64,000 bases of DNA from Luscinia megarhynchos (GCA_034336665.1 CM067592.1:31375319-31439318), one strand, 5' to 3'; counted from the first letter of the stretch, positions 13,101 through 25,594 are shown. A program made the numbers and translations. Notes: generated by a model from the letters alone, not told the origin.

Positions 13101-15855
13101 GTAGAAGAATATGGTTTTTTAAAATGAGAAATCTCATGAACAGGATAAAGTATTATATAAAAAAATTACAATTGGTCAGCATGCAACACTTAAAGCTTCA
13201 AAATGTTGCAAAACCAAACACAATTTACAGATTGAGAATTTAAGTCATACCAAGTAGAAATTGGAAGCAATTAACCAAAATCCCATTAATGAAGTTCAAG
13301 TTTCTTAGATTTAGAAAACTCAGAAATCAGTGTGGACAGCCAGAAGCAAATGGTACTGTTCATTCTTATAGATCCTTTTACTAGACAAATTTCTGTTGTA
13401 CACAGGTGATGAAAAGACATAAACAGCATTGCAATGGGTTTATAATTCCAATATAACAAGTAGAAAATGATCCTAACATTATATAAACATCTACAAGTTA
13501 AGTCTATCTAAAGCTAAACTGCTCTAAATTCTTCGGTTGAGTAAATGAAATCACACATCCTGTGAAATTTCTAAGAATTTCTCATCCAAAATTTCCCAAA
13601 TTTTTGGTTCCTGTTTTACTGACACTTCAAATCCAGCTATTCATAATGTGCTGAGATACCTGATATTCAGATACAAGTACACAGAAAGCTACTTAGTTTA
13701 CATGGACAGTTTGGACTAATGTCTCAAAAACTATGTAGTGTTCCAGATGAAAACTTCATGACTGATTCTGTTTCATAAAACCAGGTGTAATCACTGGTAG
13801 TGATTAATTCTTTATCAGATAGCAATCTGAATTCTTGGAGAACCTTGTTTCTATTCTTGTTTCTATTCTATTCTATTCACAGAGAATACATATCTAATAT
13901 CAATAAACAGTCGTATTTTTCCTTGTGTAGCAATCACATAATTCTGAATAAAATCATGTGTTGTTTTCATAGATAATTATGTACAGTTTGGGTCAGATCT
14001 ATTTAACACAGAAAAACTGGCAGACCTCTGACTGTTATTGTGTGAGTCTGTTACTACTGGCACAAAATATAAGTATGTTCATACTTTTCTAACTTCTAAT
14101 TTCAGTGTTCTGCTACTAATTACTAATGTCAAAACCAGAACAAAAGCTCACTGCTTGGCTCATTGACTTCTGCACACAGATGTCAAACACACAGAGTTCA
14201 TTAATGATTTCAAGGTGACGAAAACCAAAGAGATGGCCAAAACTGTGCTGTTGATTATTGATTCTTTTCAGATTAGCATGCTCATGACTGGAGAAAGTAC
14301 AGTTAAAACCAAAATCTTAATTAGACATGCATTCCAATTCATTTTACACTTACATACAGTACACAGAAAAAATCCAGGAGAGTCTAAAATGGTCAGTGAT
14401 GTAAAACTCATGAATATAAACCTGTTTTGATGAATAGCATGTCATCAAGTGGTAACCATAAAATAAAGTCTACTACTCAGGATAGATAGAAATAATGTGT
14501 TCAGTATATGTAATCTTCTGAAACAGAAGATACAGACATCTTTCTATTTCTGTTCAAAATGTTTAATATGATCCATTTTTAAAAATTGCAAAGGGGTGAC
14601 AGTGAGTATTTATCTGTGTAAGAGATGTAAAACCAGTATAGGAGATAATTTAAAATGTGCATAAGCATTTACTGAACGTTACAGCACGGGAAACTACGAT
14701 GATGACCTCCCCTTTCAGTCAGCACAATCATTTGTTACAATAGAAAACTGTATTTTAACAAACTGTCAAATCTGAAGATTTAAGTCTATTCTAACTAGTA
14801 CTTAGTCACTTTACTGTAATAGAATTCTTTCAAACCAATAAAATAATGATTTTTATGTTCCATTTTCTATATACTCATTAACATATAGCTAGAAAATGGG
14901 GTAAATGTGTAGTTGTTTTACAAAGTTCTGAATTGCGCTGTTTTTGCAGAAGCTGATATTAGCTGTTAGGGTAACAGAAATGTGGAAATATTAACATGAA
15001 CTCAACCCCTAAGAGGAGAAACATCAGAGGCTTTCACCCCTGCTTCCACAGGAATTTTTTCAATCTTTCCTAGCCATTTTTGTAAGCTTAAATTCATATG
15101 TGCTGTTGTGAAGGTGTTTTCTCCTCATATTATATAATGCAGAACTTCTACAGAAACAGCACAGGAAAGCAGATACACACTGATGTCAAACTCACAATTA
15201 AAATGGGGTGGGATAGTTTTCATATCCAGCACCCTTCAGTTCCACCAATCTGTGGCAGTACATGAAAGGAGAGCAGGTAAATCACTTACAGATGTATGAG
15301 GCTGTTCCCTTTACAGTACCTCCTAAAATTATTCTGTTCAATACTGAACAGTCTAATCCTCAAAAGCACAGAAGCATTAGAAAGTACCAAGCATTAATCG
15401 TTACCTACATTACTCTGGAAGAAAAGTGTCACCTCAGAAGTCAGCTACCTAAACTATGCTTTCATACTATGAAGGCCATTTTCTGAAATCCTCCATATTA
15501 CTGTCCTGATTCACACTCCCTGACCTACTTTTTACTTGACTAGAGTAAAGCTACTGCAGCTGCATTCCCACCAGCTACACAAAGTTCACTGGCAGACAGC
15601 AGCCATTTTCTCATCTTGCTTTGTTTTTTACTCCACATTATTTGTCAATATTCCCATTGACAATTAATTATGAGATTTATTCGCAGGTGTCACTGCAAGA
15701 ACTTGGGAGCTACAAGCACCATGACACTTGCAATGCCATTTTATCTGTGATACATCCAAAGCCAGTTGGTAACTTCTGTGCTTCATCTAGGCCGCTTGGC
15801 TACCTATAAATCATAACCATGTCCAGCACCTCCAGGTAGAATCAACCTCATTCTA
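10191..15855. other. AT-rich non-coding DNA, no gene recognised
   Basis: A long stretch with no open frame above 74 codons and no recognised mobile element. A (TTCTA)-type run of about four units lies near 13853-13878. The patch at 10980-11200 has a mixed, less repetitive composition and is treated as a finding. Frames at 14215-14430, 15262-15486 and 15621-15809 (all plus) have no recognisable domain. Confidence 0.6.
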
Positions 15856-16131
15856 CGTGCACTTCACAGATGGCTTTTAGGACAATTTATCTCTCTGGCA
15901 AGCTTTCAAAAACTGCTGCACAACGGATAGGCAGTCCCTCTGGTTTTCGGGAAGGGTCAGTAGCGCAGGTGGCCTGCCCACGCGCCAACCCCAGCCCGTC
16001 CCACAGCACTGTCCCTCCCCGCTCTGCAGGGACTGCCTGCTCAGCACACGTGCAGAGGGCCTGGCAGGTCCTGGAAGCGTGACACTCGCTGAGCATGTGC
16101 TGCACAGAATGTGAAGACATTTTTATGTCCG
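15856..16131. other. GC-rich patch with clustered CpGs
   Basis: This patch stands out from its AT-rich surroundings. Counting bases in 15961-16080 gives 84 G or C out of 120 (70%) with seven CpGs, an observed/expected CpG ratio near 0.5. About thirteen CpGs fall in the whole span. C-tracts at 15989-16020 (runs of 4, 3, 3, 3 and 4 with loops 2, 2, 10 and 1) approach a minus-strand G-quadruplex motif but one loop is too long. Frames are open on both strands (15870-16082 plus, 15887-16120 minus), which GC-rich DNA produces by chance. It could be an orphan regulatory element, a decayed exon or a GC-rich transposon fragment; none is shown. Confidence 0.6.
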
Positions 16132-16611
16132 GGAAATCCTAGGCAAAAATACAATGGGCATAGTTACACACCACATCAGCCTTTCAACAAGGTAATCAGA
16201 AATCAGCTTGCTTGCTGATGGATTATTTGTCCTCGTGATGAGAATTATGTAGAATAAACAGGACTAGTTACAATAACTGAGTGGTTACCCACATGATAAT
16301 GATACCTTTGTTCTATTGAAAAGCACCTCCTTGGGAGATCTTTTCCATGTGAAATAATCCAGTGCTACAATTTCTGTTGGTTGCACCAATGTGAAAAGCA
16401 ATTTTAAATATTTCTAAACATCCTTGTTAATTCTTGGCATATTAAAAAGTATTTTCAGATAAGAAAAATTCTAAAACATATAAGCAAATATGGCTACATG
16501 TTTTAATCTGTGTGGTATTTTAATATTATTAACTGCTATACTGTTGGCATTCCCTTCTACAGAAAATATCCTGTAAATCAAAATAAATATTTTAAAATTA
16601 CAGCCTTTTAT
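16132..16611. other. AT-rich non-coding DNA, no feature recognised
   Basis: Nothing recognisable. The open frame at 16471-16692 on the minus strand runs into the A/C-rich tract and takes its hydrophobic look from it. Confidence 0.6.
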
Positions 16612-16712
16612 TAAAAACCAACAACAATCCCAAAAAAACAACAACAAAAAAACCCCAAAAATTAACAACAAAAAAACCAACCAACCGACCAAAAAAGCCC
16701 CAAACCCCCAGC
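16612..16712 (-). repeat. A/C-rich low-complexity tract
   Basis: The + strand is nearly all A and C (AACAACAA, CCAACCAACC and AAAAAACCCC blocks), so the minus strand is T/G-rich like the tracts at 5692-5786 and 38900-39018. A short CCAA repeat sits at about 16677-16686. There is no coding content. Confidence 0.85.
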
Positions 16713-17020
16713 TATTTCTTTTTCCCCATGAACAGAAAGAAATTCAACACAGATACTTACAAATTAACTTTTGAGCACTCCAATAACTGTGACTGCAATT
16801 ACTCTCTCTCAGTGTCTCTGGCTGGATAGTAGTGAGAAAGGCATTCTTTCCCACCTTATACTGTATAAAGACAAAAAACTCCTCCAAAAATCTCTCCTTC
16901 AAGTGCTGAGGTTCATTTGGGATATTCAGTACATCTAGAGAGTGGCTACGTGGAAGCCAATGACACCTCAGCCACAGAAAGCATAGAAACCTCTATGTAC
17001 TTGAAGATGTTTATACATAC
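16713..17020. other. Non-coding DNA, no feature recognised
   Basis: Mixed composition with no recognised repeat. The open frame at 16917-17228 (+) crosses into the adjacent TA/CA array and is mostly Tyr-Ile-His text from that repeat. Confidence 0.6.
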
Positions 17021-17022
17021 AG

Positions 17023-17055
<33 letters not shown>

Positions 17056-17066
17056 TATATATATAT

Positions 17067-17107
<41 letters not shown>

Positions 17108-17149
17108 TATATATATACATATACATACATATATATATATATATATATG
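17021..17149. repeat. Compound (TA)n/(CA)n microsatellite
   Basis: Alternating blocks of TATATA, ACACAC and ATACAT run for about 130 bases, with three TA-rich cores separated by two CA blocks. Both strands are open for many codons here purely because of the repeat. It is likely highly polymorphic and prone to cruciform or Z-DNA structures, which is known behaviour for such alternations. Confidence 0.95.
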
Positions 17150-19860
17150 CCTCCTCCCACAACTTCCTTTTCCAGGCTATCCTTTACCCATTCTTCTCAG
17201 ATGGACTGGGGCTAAAACATCAAGATGAATGTGGTTCCAGAAAACTATCCACAGATACTGCCTTGAAAACTGAGCCTTTGATCTTAGAAAGTGATGGGAT
17301 TAGGATATCCACCCATATTGTAAAAACACCAGGTACAAGCTAAATCTTTGTCTAACATTCATAAAATTAATATCTGTACACCCAACTGCATTCAGCTCCA
17401 TAGCAACATCCTGCTTCTGTTTCAAGCACAATAGTAGTTCTTAGTAAAATTCAAGGATGTAGGAGAAAGAAAAAAAAGAGAACTCGCCTATATTTGCCAA
17501 GTATTCTCCCACCATAAGCAAACACTAAAAGCAACTTGCTGCTTAGCAACATTTAGCATTTGGCTTAAACCTGCTTATCACAGTTAAGATTTATCTTAAT
17601 TGTTTCATAAGCCAAAATAAACACTGACACCCCCCTGCCCCCCTCTCCCCACAGCACTCTTTTTACAGTTTCTAAGCCAAAGTGCATTGGTCACTTCTGC
17701 ATTGTATTACATTCTTAGCATGGCAGTTTTCACTTTTCTGTTCTGCTTCTCTAGTCATGTCTACAAAACAAGTTTTGATTAAAAACAAGTGGACACACAA
17801 ACAAGACCTATGCAAAGAAATGTGTGAATCTGAAAATTGAAGAGATTAGTTATCATTGTTAAGACACTTAAATACCAAAATGAAAAAGACACCAAGCTTT
17901 AAATAAATAAATTCTATTAAGTTACGAGTGATTACAATGATAAGAAAACACTATGGTTTAGGCAATGTTTTCTACTATCTCCTCAGGCGCTTTAAGGAGG
18001 AAAGAAAAGGGAGTGAGTGGATTCTGTTAAGGTCCTAAGACCTCTTGTAAAAACCTTATTAAAGTGAAAACCCAGTAATTGGAATAAACACTTTGAAATT
18101 AGGCAATCAGCATGACTGAAATGTTTTCTTAACACTTCCTCCTATTTCTAAGCCATTCCTTAGCTGTCTTGATGCTTCTGAAACAAAATCAAGATGCCTC
18201 TTCGATTCTGAGTAGTGGAAATAAATGACTGAAGTAAATTACAGCTCTGCTAAATACCACGCTCCTCTGCATAATCATCACTTCCTTCATCACTTCAGTG
18301 ATGGATGGCTGGCTGGGCAAGAGGGCAGGGGTAGAAAGAAAGCTGTGTCACTATTATTCTTTAACCTGGGTGGTACCTGGGTAGCAGCAGACTATGTGAG
18401 GCAGTAAAACCACACAAAACCTACCCAAAAGAAATCCTGGCTTCATATTGAGAAATACTGCATGAACACAAAGCCAGCACAGCCTCTGGTCCCGGCTAGG
18501 AGGAGAGAAAACCTCAGTCAAGGAGCAAAACAGACATTATAGGGCATCAGGAACATAGACAGCACTACTGTGCTGAATGCTGTTTGCTCTCTTGTGCTGG
18601 TTGCCTAGATCAGACTTGTTTTGATTTTTCTTTCTTTTAAATTTGTCGGGGATTTTGCCATAAAACAGTGGACAACAGGGTAACAAATAAAGGTACAGCA
18701 ATGGAAACAAAAATGACATTACATAAGAAAGAAGCAAGGATGGCATAAAAGCGAGTGGGAAATAAAGAAAAGATCAATTAAAATAAAAAAATTAAAGAGA
18801 AAAATAAGCACTGAGATAATAATGTCATTCCATACAACTAGAAACAGAGTTAAAAAAGCATCTTCATTTCACTGCAAAAACACAAAGGGATGTCATGAGC
18901 AGGGAAATCTGCAGTCCTCTCTCTGCATGGCTGAAAGCAGGCACCTCCATATAAAAGCTGTTCCAAGCCTTTTCTGCATATGGAGGCATGTCTTCTTCCT
19001 CATCCTCCATGGTTCAGAAATACAAACATACCCTACCAAGTGCTCAAGAGAGATGTTCACATGAAATTATTCTTCCTCATCCAGTAAAAAAAAAATTTAA
19101 CTTTTACAGGGATTTACAGGGTTTAATTTTCTTGTTTCCACCACAAAGAGTAACACTGAAATTATTTATTTTTCTAGAAATTTAAGGATTAGAATCACAT
19201 GTCATGAGGTGAACAGTCATTGAACACAAATGGGTGGTAATAGCACCCAGCATCAGTAGTAACATTTTACTAGAACTAAGGAGGAGAAGAAAAGTTGAAA
19301 GAAATACTTCAACTAAATAACGTAAATATTGTTATCTATAAACTGTCCAAGCATCACAATAATTCTTAGGGAGGATCCTGTCCCTCAATATTGCATTTTT
19401 CAAAATTCTCTTTAACAAAACTAGATGTGTATATATCAACAGATTTTTAAGAAGTTACTTAAATCCTTCTGAACATTCTCTCTTCCCGTTTGTATCTCTT
19501 TTGTGTTTACTTTCTGAGGTCTATTTTCTGCCATGAAGGTCTGCAGAAACAACAAACGGAATGTTTAATGTCAGGTTTCTAGGAACTACTTCCAAGAACA
19601 TAAGAATCTACAGCTGCAGGAACCATTGCAGGAAAAATATTACATCACAAGGAAATATGCTACATGTTATTAAGTTTCTAAAATATAGCAGTTCTGTCCA
19701 TACCATGAGATGTTTTCTCCACACAAGTCTATGTAAGTTTTACTATTTACACAGTCTAGATACATCACAAAGAATATTACTCTGATTTCAGCCAAATAAA
19801 TACTAAAGAAATAAGAAAAAACTCTATGTAAAAAGAGTAATGCCTTCTATAGAAAAGCAT
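17150..19860. other. AT-rich non-coding DNA, no gene recognised
   Basis: A C-rich tract at 17630-17650 (runs of 6, 6 and 4 C) is followed by ACAG and resembles a polypyrimidine-AG splice acceptor, but no open exon of note follows. Short frames such as 18537-18746 (-) and 18822-19064 (+) lack recognisable features. The stretch ends at the CR1 3' terminus. Confidence 0.6.
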
Positions 19861-20730
19861 CACAGAATCATGAATTTGTTAGGGTCTCTGGAGATCACCT
19901 AGTCTCATCCCCTTGCCAAGGCAGAGTCACCTAGAGAAAGTGACACAGGAATGTGTCCAGGTGCATTTTGAGTGTCTCCAGAGAGGGAGACTCCACAACC
20001 TCCCCAGGCAGCTGTTCAGTGGTCTGCCACCTCCATGTAAAGAATTTCTGCCTCTTGTTGAGGCGAAACTTCCTATGTAGTTTTCGGCCATTGCTCCTCA
20101 TCCTACTGTTGGGCACCATCAAAACGAATCTGGCACCATCCTCCTGACACCACCTTTGAGGTATTTCCATGTATTGATGAGATCCCCTCTCAGTCTTCTC
20201 TTCCCCAGACCAAACAGAGCCAGCTCCAGCTCCCAGAGTCTCTCCTCACAAGAAAGAAGCTCCAGACCCCTGATCATCCTTGTGTCTCTCCACTGGACCC
20301 TCTCCAGCAGCTCCTTGTCTCTCTTGTGCTGAGGAGCCCAGAAGTGGACACAGCACTCCAGGTGTGGCCTCACCAGGGCTGAGTAGAGGGGAGGGATCAC
20401 CTCCCTCCCCCTGCTGGCCACACTCTTCCCAGAGCAGCCCAGGATCCCCTTGGCCCCCTGGCCACAGGCACTGACAGCTCATGGACAGCTTGTGATGCAC
20501 CAGGAGCCCCAGGTCCTTCTCCACGGAGCTGCTCTGCAGGAGCTCAGCCCCAGCCTGTGCTGGCACTTGGGGCTGCTCCTCCCCAGGTGCAGACCTGGCA
20601 CTTGCCCTTGCTGAGCCTCTTTAGGTTTCTCTCTGCCCAACCCTCCAGCTGATCCAGGTCCCACGGAATGGCAGCAGAGCCTTCAGGTGGATCAGCCACT
20701 CCCCCCAGTTTAGTGCCATCATGAAACTTT
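19861..20730 (-). mobile_element. CR1 LINE, 5'-truncated copy
   Basis: About 870 bases of CR1 in antisense. The 3' terminus lies at 19861 (CACAGAATCAT, antisense of the terminal ATTCTATG-type repeat), followed by the conserved CTCTGGAGATCACCTAGT region and then the C-terminal part of ORF2. The upstream part continues with ACTTGCCCTTG and AGCCACTCC blocks typical of avian CR1 and fades near 20730, so the copy is 5'-truncated, as nearly all CR1 copies are. The order and identity of blocks make this the most secure call in the window and the main reason for calling the DNA avian. The reading frame is broken, so the copy is inactive. Confidence 0.95.
19931..20664 (-). pseudogene. CR1 ORF2 C-terminal reverse-transcriptase relic, frameshifted
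   Basis: In intact elements CR1 ORF2 encodes an endonuclease/reverse transcriptase; only its C-terminal end is left here. From 5' to 3' on the minus strand, one frame (20479-20664) contains KGKCQVLHLG. The text then continues in a second frame (within 20246-20566) with EKDLGLLVHHKLSM, returns to the first frame (20119-20421) with [17 protein letters not shown] and [14 protein letters not shown], and ends in the second frame (19931-20170) with VVESPSLETLKMHLDTFL. At least three frameshifts are therefore needed to follow it. There is no endonuclease domain and no catalytic reverse-transcriptase core. This is not a host gene. Confidence 0.93.
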
Positions 20731-21084
20731 TCACATTGCCCTATATATTAATAACATTGAAATGTTGATGATACAACTGCTAAGACTGTGTAATTTCCTC
20801 TAATGCACACAGAGGATTAGTGTAAAATTTTAGAGGACTTTGACCTATCCAAAGAAATACTAGATTTTTCTGTAATTTACTGGTTTCTGCCAGTTGAGTA
20901 GTTCAGGCCAATAGAGTTGCCATAAACAGGCACAAGATTGTTATGAATATAGAATGAGGACACTTATATTTACAGAGAAGATACAATATCTTGCCTAATT
21001 TAAAGATCTCCTGGCAAAATGAATTACTGATTTCAAGCAGTAGTTTGGAGGACTAAATAGAAGATTTATTGAGGGACTTGAACC
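20731..21084. other. Non-coding DNA, no feature recognised
   Basis: AT-rich spacer between the CR1 copy and the next probable repeat. No open frame or motif of note. Confidence 0.55.
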
Positions 21085-21215
21085 TAATTTCTAGGTCTCA
21101 GCTTTTTGCTCAGGTGAAGGTCCCACTGTCTCAATTGGGATTTGCACCACAGGGTTTGTCATAGAGCTTCAGGATCTGCCCTATTTATTTAGATCTAAAA
21201 ACTGCCCTTACCCTT
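21085..21215. mobile_element. Probable ancient amniote interspersed-repeat relic
   Basis: The text CTCAGGTGAAGGTCCCACTG, followed by a CAATTGGGATTTGCACCA block and then CTTCAGGATCTGCCCTATTT, resembles the recurring 'cccactgacttcaatggg...gatttgcac...ttcaggatc' pattern that I recall from old dispersed repeats in reptile and bird genomes. The family name and orientation cannot be assigned by eye. Divergence is high, so it would predate the CR1 copies. Chance resemblance is possible but the matching blocks fall in the same order. Confidence 0.45.
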
Positions 21216-21440
21216 CATATACTCTCTGTAGTTGTACTGTAAACCAGACCAAATGTGTACCATACAAAATGTGTAATGACATCAAAATGGGAAGGCTGTC
21301 TTAAATCCTAAACAGAAATTATATGCATGGATTAGTTGTAAAAAAGGGAGTTTACTTTTCAACCATTTTTAAAGGAGTAAATAGGATATTAATGGGGCAT
21401 CTCCTTTGAATTATGTGAAGGTTATGGATCCACAGTGTAT
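21216..21440. other. Non-coding DNA, no feature recognised
   Basis: AT-rich with no recognised motif. Confidence 0.55.
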
Positions 21441-21488
21441 AAAGAGCCCTATACCACTGGCAAAGAGCCACTGGCAAAGAGCCCTATA
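21441..21488 (+). repeat. Nested short tandem duplication
   Basis: CCACTGGCAAAGAG occurs twice back to back (21454-21467 and 21468-21481). The 13-mer AAAGAGCCCTATA flanks this pair at 21441-21453 and 21476-21488. The copies are exact, suggesting a recent local slippage or duplication event rather than an old repeat. Confidence 0.9.
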
Positions 21489-24400
21489 GATCTGGCCATT
21501 GCTCAAATGCTTAGGCTTTTCATGCAAAAAACTGTTATAAATTCTAAAAAATTCAGAGCTTTGCCTTTAGACTGTGTAACCAAGGATTTTTTTATGCATG
21601 AACTGCTGAACTGCTTGCTTGCCTGTCTGCTTCACAGCAAAAAAATCAAAACCTACCTGTGAGTTCTTAACTGTATAATAGTCGCTAAACTGTTTTGAAG
21701 CCACAAAAGTAAAGTTTTCAATAGTAGTCAAAAACTCACAAGGATCTCTAAACTATTAGATGACAGATGATTAATTCCTTTTTTTATTTAAAAATTAAGT
21801 TTAAATTCTCAGTTTAAAATTTGGCTTAAAATCATATGATCTAAGCAAATCAATTCTATAGAGAAACATTTGTGCCTAAGTTTTGAAACCTACTAACTCC
21901 ACTAAAGTTTTCTTTTGTTGCCATTTTGATATAATCAAGATTTGATGTCAAATCTTTGATGGAAAAGTAAGAGATCAAGAGAAGTAAAAAAAAAAAAAAA
22001 AGTTTAGAAATATAGTGTTACTTAATTCCAGCTGGACAGAAAGCTTGTTAATAACAAAGAATTAACAGCAATAAGTGTAGTAAGAGGCTAGACAATTTGT
22101 TTTAGTCCTTCCTCTTTCACATACAATTTTTCTACTTCCTTTTACTGGTATTTTTCATACATGAAAATAAATACCTGGTATGTAGTATGCTCCTATTGTC
22201 AGAGGCTTGCTGTTAAGCAATTTCTCCCATGTACTGCGTGAATACTCATTTGCTCAAAATTATTATGCCTACAAGCAGTCAGTACAAAACAAAGTCCTGA
22301 TTTTATATATTTCTGCAGAACTTCCTCCTGACTTACTACACAAATCTGGACAAAGCAGAAACCTGTAGAAAATGCACTCATGCTGAAGGGTTTACCAGCC
22401 ATATTCCCAAGAAAACTAATCATAGACATGCACTATTTTTATATTGTTTTTTCTCCTTTTATTAATTCCTTATTTTTGCCTTGTCTTATGATTTTCTTAA
22501 ATATTAATTGCTTGACTCCATATATTTTAATATAAGTTCTTGAGGAATTTTGGCAAATTTTGTCAAACAAAAATCTTATTCTATTTTATAATTCCATCCA
22601 GGTTGAAACCTTTCCTTATATAATCTGTCCTTTCCCTATACCCACAAGCTTTTGTATGGTGTCATACACAGTTTTGTGGTTGTATTGCATTACTATCCTG
22701 TTTAATATAATATTGAAAAAGGAAATTTTAAAAAGCCCTCAAAAAACAAGGGAAAGCCTTTTGAAACTTCTAAGTTTCTAGCCTTTAATTAAAATTGGAT
22801 CATTTGGTCTATGAGGTTAGTAGTGTTTTCAGTTCTCTGGGAGATTATAACTGGTAGCTCATTAGACTGTTTTCCACGTTAATTTACTGAAAAGGGTGAT
22901 ATATTTATAATACAGCTTGTAATGCTATAAAATGGCTCATCAATCTGCTTTATTCATGTAAAGTCCACATAAGGCCACTGGTCTGTTACTGGCAATAAAC
23001 CTTTGGTGCATTTTCAAAAGACCTGCATATTACACAGTGATTTATAGACCCTCTCCTGACACCATACTAACAAGGAAAGGCATAACCCAGCTGACAGTAC
23101 TGAAAAGCATAAGTACATCATGTGACTGACATACACCAAGAAAAGAATACCTTGTTCTTAAATATTACATGGGTTTCAGAGGACCTGGCAACATCCAGTG
23201 CACTACCATTTTTAGATTTGCATTGCTCCTCTTCCAGAAAAATTAAATATAGCATTAAATATAGCATTTTTTAAATCTGGGAATAATTTACATGTCTGAA
23301 TATAATGCCACTCAATATTTTTCATGGAATAATAAAAAACTCATAGATTTTTAAATATTTTTTCTTCAACCTGGAAAAGTGTTGGAAATAGCAAAATTAT
23401 ATTATTCTATAGCCCTAAAAAAATCACCAATTATTTTATCTCTGGTTTTTTTTGAACAGTGAAAACAGATTTTTTAAATGTTAGTTTTCAATATGGAAGT
23501 ATAAATTTAATTACAGTAGTACTTGAGAGGGCATAAGGAATAGAAAAGGTATCTCTCCAGTTTAATTATGCTCTTTATAACAAATAGAAACAGTTTAAAG
23601 AGGAGAAAGCAAAGGTTCCACTTCAATATTAATCATCTTCCTGGTGACAGAAAATAATTTAACGTAGAAGAATTCTCAAAAATGTCCTTTAATATTGGAT
23701 GGTTTTCAGAATGCTACATTAAGCATTGAAATGACACAGTCTGCAAGACAGCTAATTTTGTTTCAAAACAAAAGTTTCGTTTGCACTCTTTCCTCAAAAA
23801 CCTAGGCAACTGGATAAATTTCAATCAATTTCAAACTGTTCGCAATGCCTTTACTGAGTTAAAAAAGAGAAAATCATTATAAATGGGAAGAATAAACATG
23901 CAAAAACCACTATAAAAAGCATAAAGCAAATAATAACAAAAGAAGAAAACTATTTCTCCTAATATATTTTCATTACTGTAATAGCTAGAATTTGAAAACC
24001 AATGAAATATCTCCATTGATGATGAGAATTTCTGAAGTGGGGGTTTTCTGTGTGTAAGTAACACATTGTTTGAATGAAGAGCCATACTAATATGGTAGTA
24101 TGCTTACAAAATGTCAGATAGCATTGCCCAGAATCTGTGGGGTTTCAGTAAAGGATTCAATATGATATGAATTTTCAAAACTCAAAAGTTTGAAAAGTTA
24201 TTTTGTTGTTGTAATATGCTGTGATCCTTAAGGGACTTCTATTACCAATCTACTTCATCTTCTTCCGACATGAGAAAACTACTCTAACTTGGTGATATAG
24301 TGCTTCCATACCACATAATATGGTTAAGTGACAGATTTCAGCAGAAACACAGATTGAGATAGTTTATCGTTTATAATACAAAGCCGAATGAATCTCTGTT

Positions 24401-25431
24401 TGGATGAACACTCTCCCTTGGAAAGCTGCAAAAAATATGGAATGTACTTTCAAGTTAAAAAAAAACCAAACCCCTAAATAACAGCCATAATGAAAATAAG
24501 CAGCTCTTATAGAGCAAAGCAATTCTCTAATAATCTATCACTACAAGCTCTGTACATTCCTTTCTTCATCTATCCTTTTGGATTTTCTTCATCTGCTAAC
24601 TACATTAAATTTCTGGTTTAAATAAAACACCAGTAAAGTATTGAAGTAAATTTAAGTAATATGCTCCTACACAGTACTTCTCTGTCTGTTCTATAAAGCA
24701 CCTTAAATATAGATGGCAAATACTGCTCAAGGTATTAATAAATCCAAGGACCAATTGTATTGTGTTTTAAGGTGGATTTTAAATAAAAAGACCATTAACT
24801 AGATACCTATGGTGAATTTTACACTCTATAGGCTCCCACAGCAAAAAATCATTCACCAAAGGATGAGGGAACCTGGTGACATGCAACGTCAGAAGATGGA
24901 GATGTATTAAAACACAGATGAAGAAGATAACTACAGATAGATTAAGGCTTTGCAGAGCTTCTCTGCTTTCACAGATACCAAACCACATATACTGTTGGAG
25001 TACAATTTGTTACTCAAGTTAACCTTTTGCATAGGGATAGTACTACTCCTTAATATTGATTTCTGTTCATCATGGAATGAATGAGGGTGTTAGGGATTGG
25101 GAGGGGAACAAAAAGATGTTTAAAAGAAGGAAAATAATATCAGTAAAAGAGTGAAGCCTTGAAAAAGATACCACATAACTCTACTTCACTGAAATACATT
25201 GCTTGAAAATGCAAAAGAATGTTTAAAGTCATGTCAAATATTTCCCAGAAGTATGGTCATGTTTTTATATGTATAATATGTCTGGGTCACTTTACTATTC
25301 TAACACAATTACAAATCTATTATAACATTTCTGCCTGTGATTAGTGCAAAGTGGGCTTGTTTCTCACTTTTCACAACAGGCCCATAAAAAACAATGCCAG
25401 TGCTTCTTCTTTGTGAGAAGTAGAAGTGGAA
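21489..25431. other. AT-rich non-coding DNA, no gene recognised
   Basis: A run of 16 A occurs at 21986-22001 and an exact 12-base tandem pair (ATTAAATATAGC) at 23242-23265. Frames up to 84 codons (for example 23831-24085 minus) are rich in Phe, Tyr and Asn as expected of translated AT-rich DNA. No mobile element recognised. Confidence 0.6.
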
Positions 25432-25505
25432 ATTATTATTATTATTATTGTTGTTGTTATTACTATTAATTCTAATTATTGTTATTATTACTATTGTGGT
25501 TATTA
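25432..25505 (+). repeat. (ATT)n/(GTT)n imperfect microsatellite
   Basis: ATT units change to GTT and then back to interrupted ATT/ACT units over about 70 bases. It lies about 90 bases before the anomalous segment at 25595-26086. Confidence 0.9.
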
Positions 25506-25594
25506 TCTTCTGTAGGCAGCTCTTGAATACCTGAAGGATTAAGTAGAATTAATGTTTCTTGAATGTTGAAAAAGTGGAAAAATCAAATTCTCTG

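Noticed and set aside
16917..17228. A 103-codon frame with long Tyr-Ile-His runs.
   Set aside because: Created by the TA/CA microsatellite; the opposite strand is open for the same reason.
17625..17655. C-rich tract plus ACAG resembling a 3' splice site.
   Set aside because: No open or recognisable exon follows and similar pyrimidine-AG words are common by chance.
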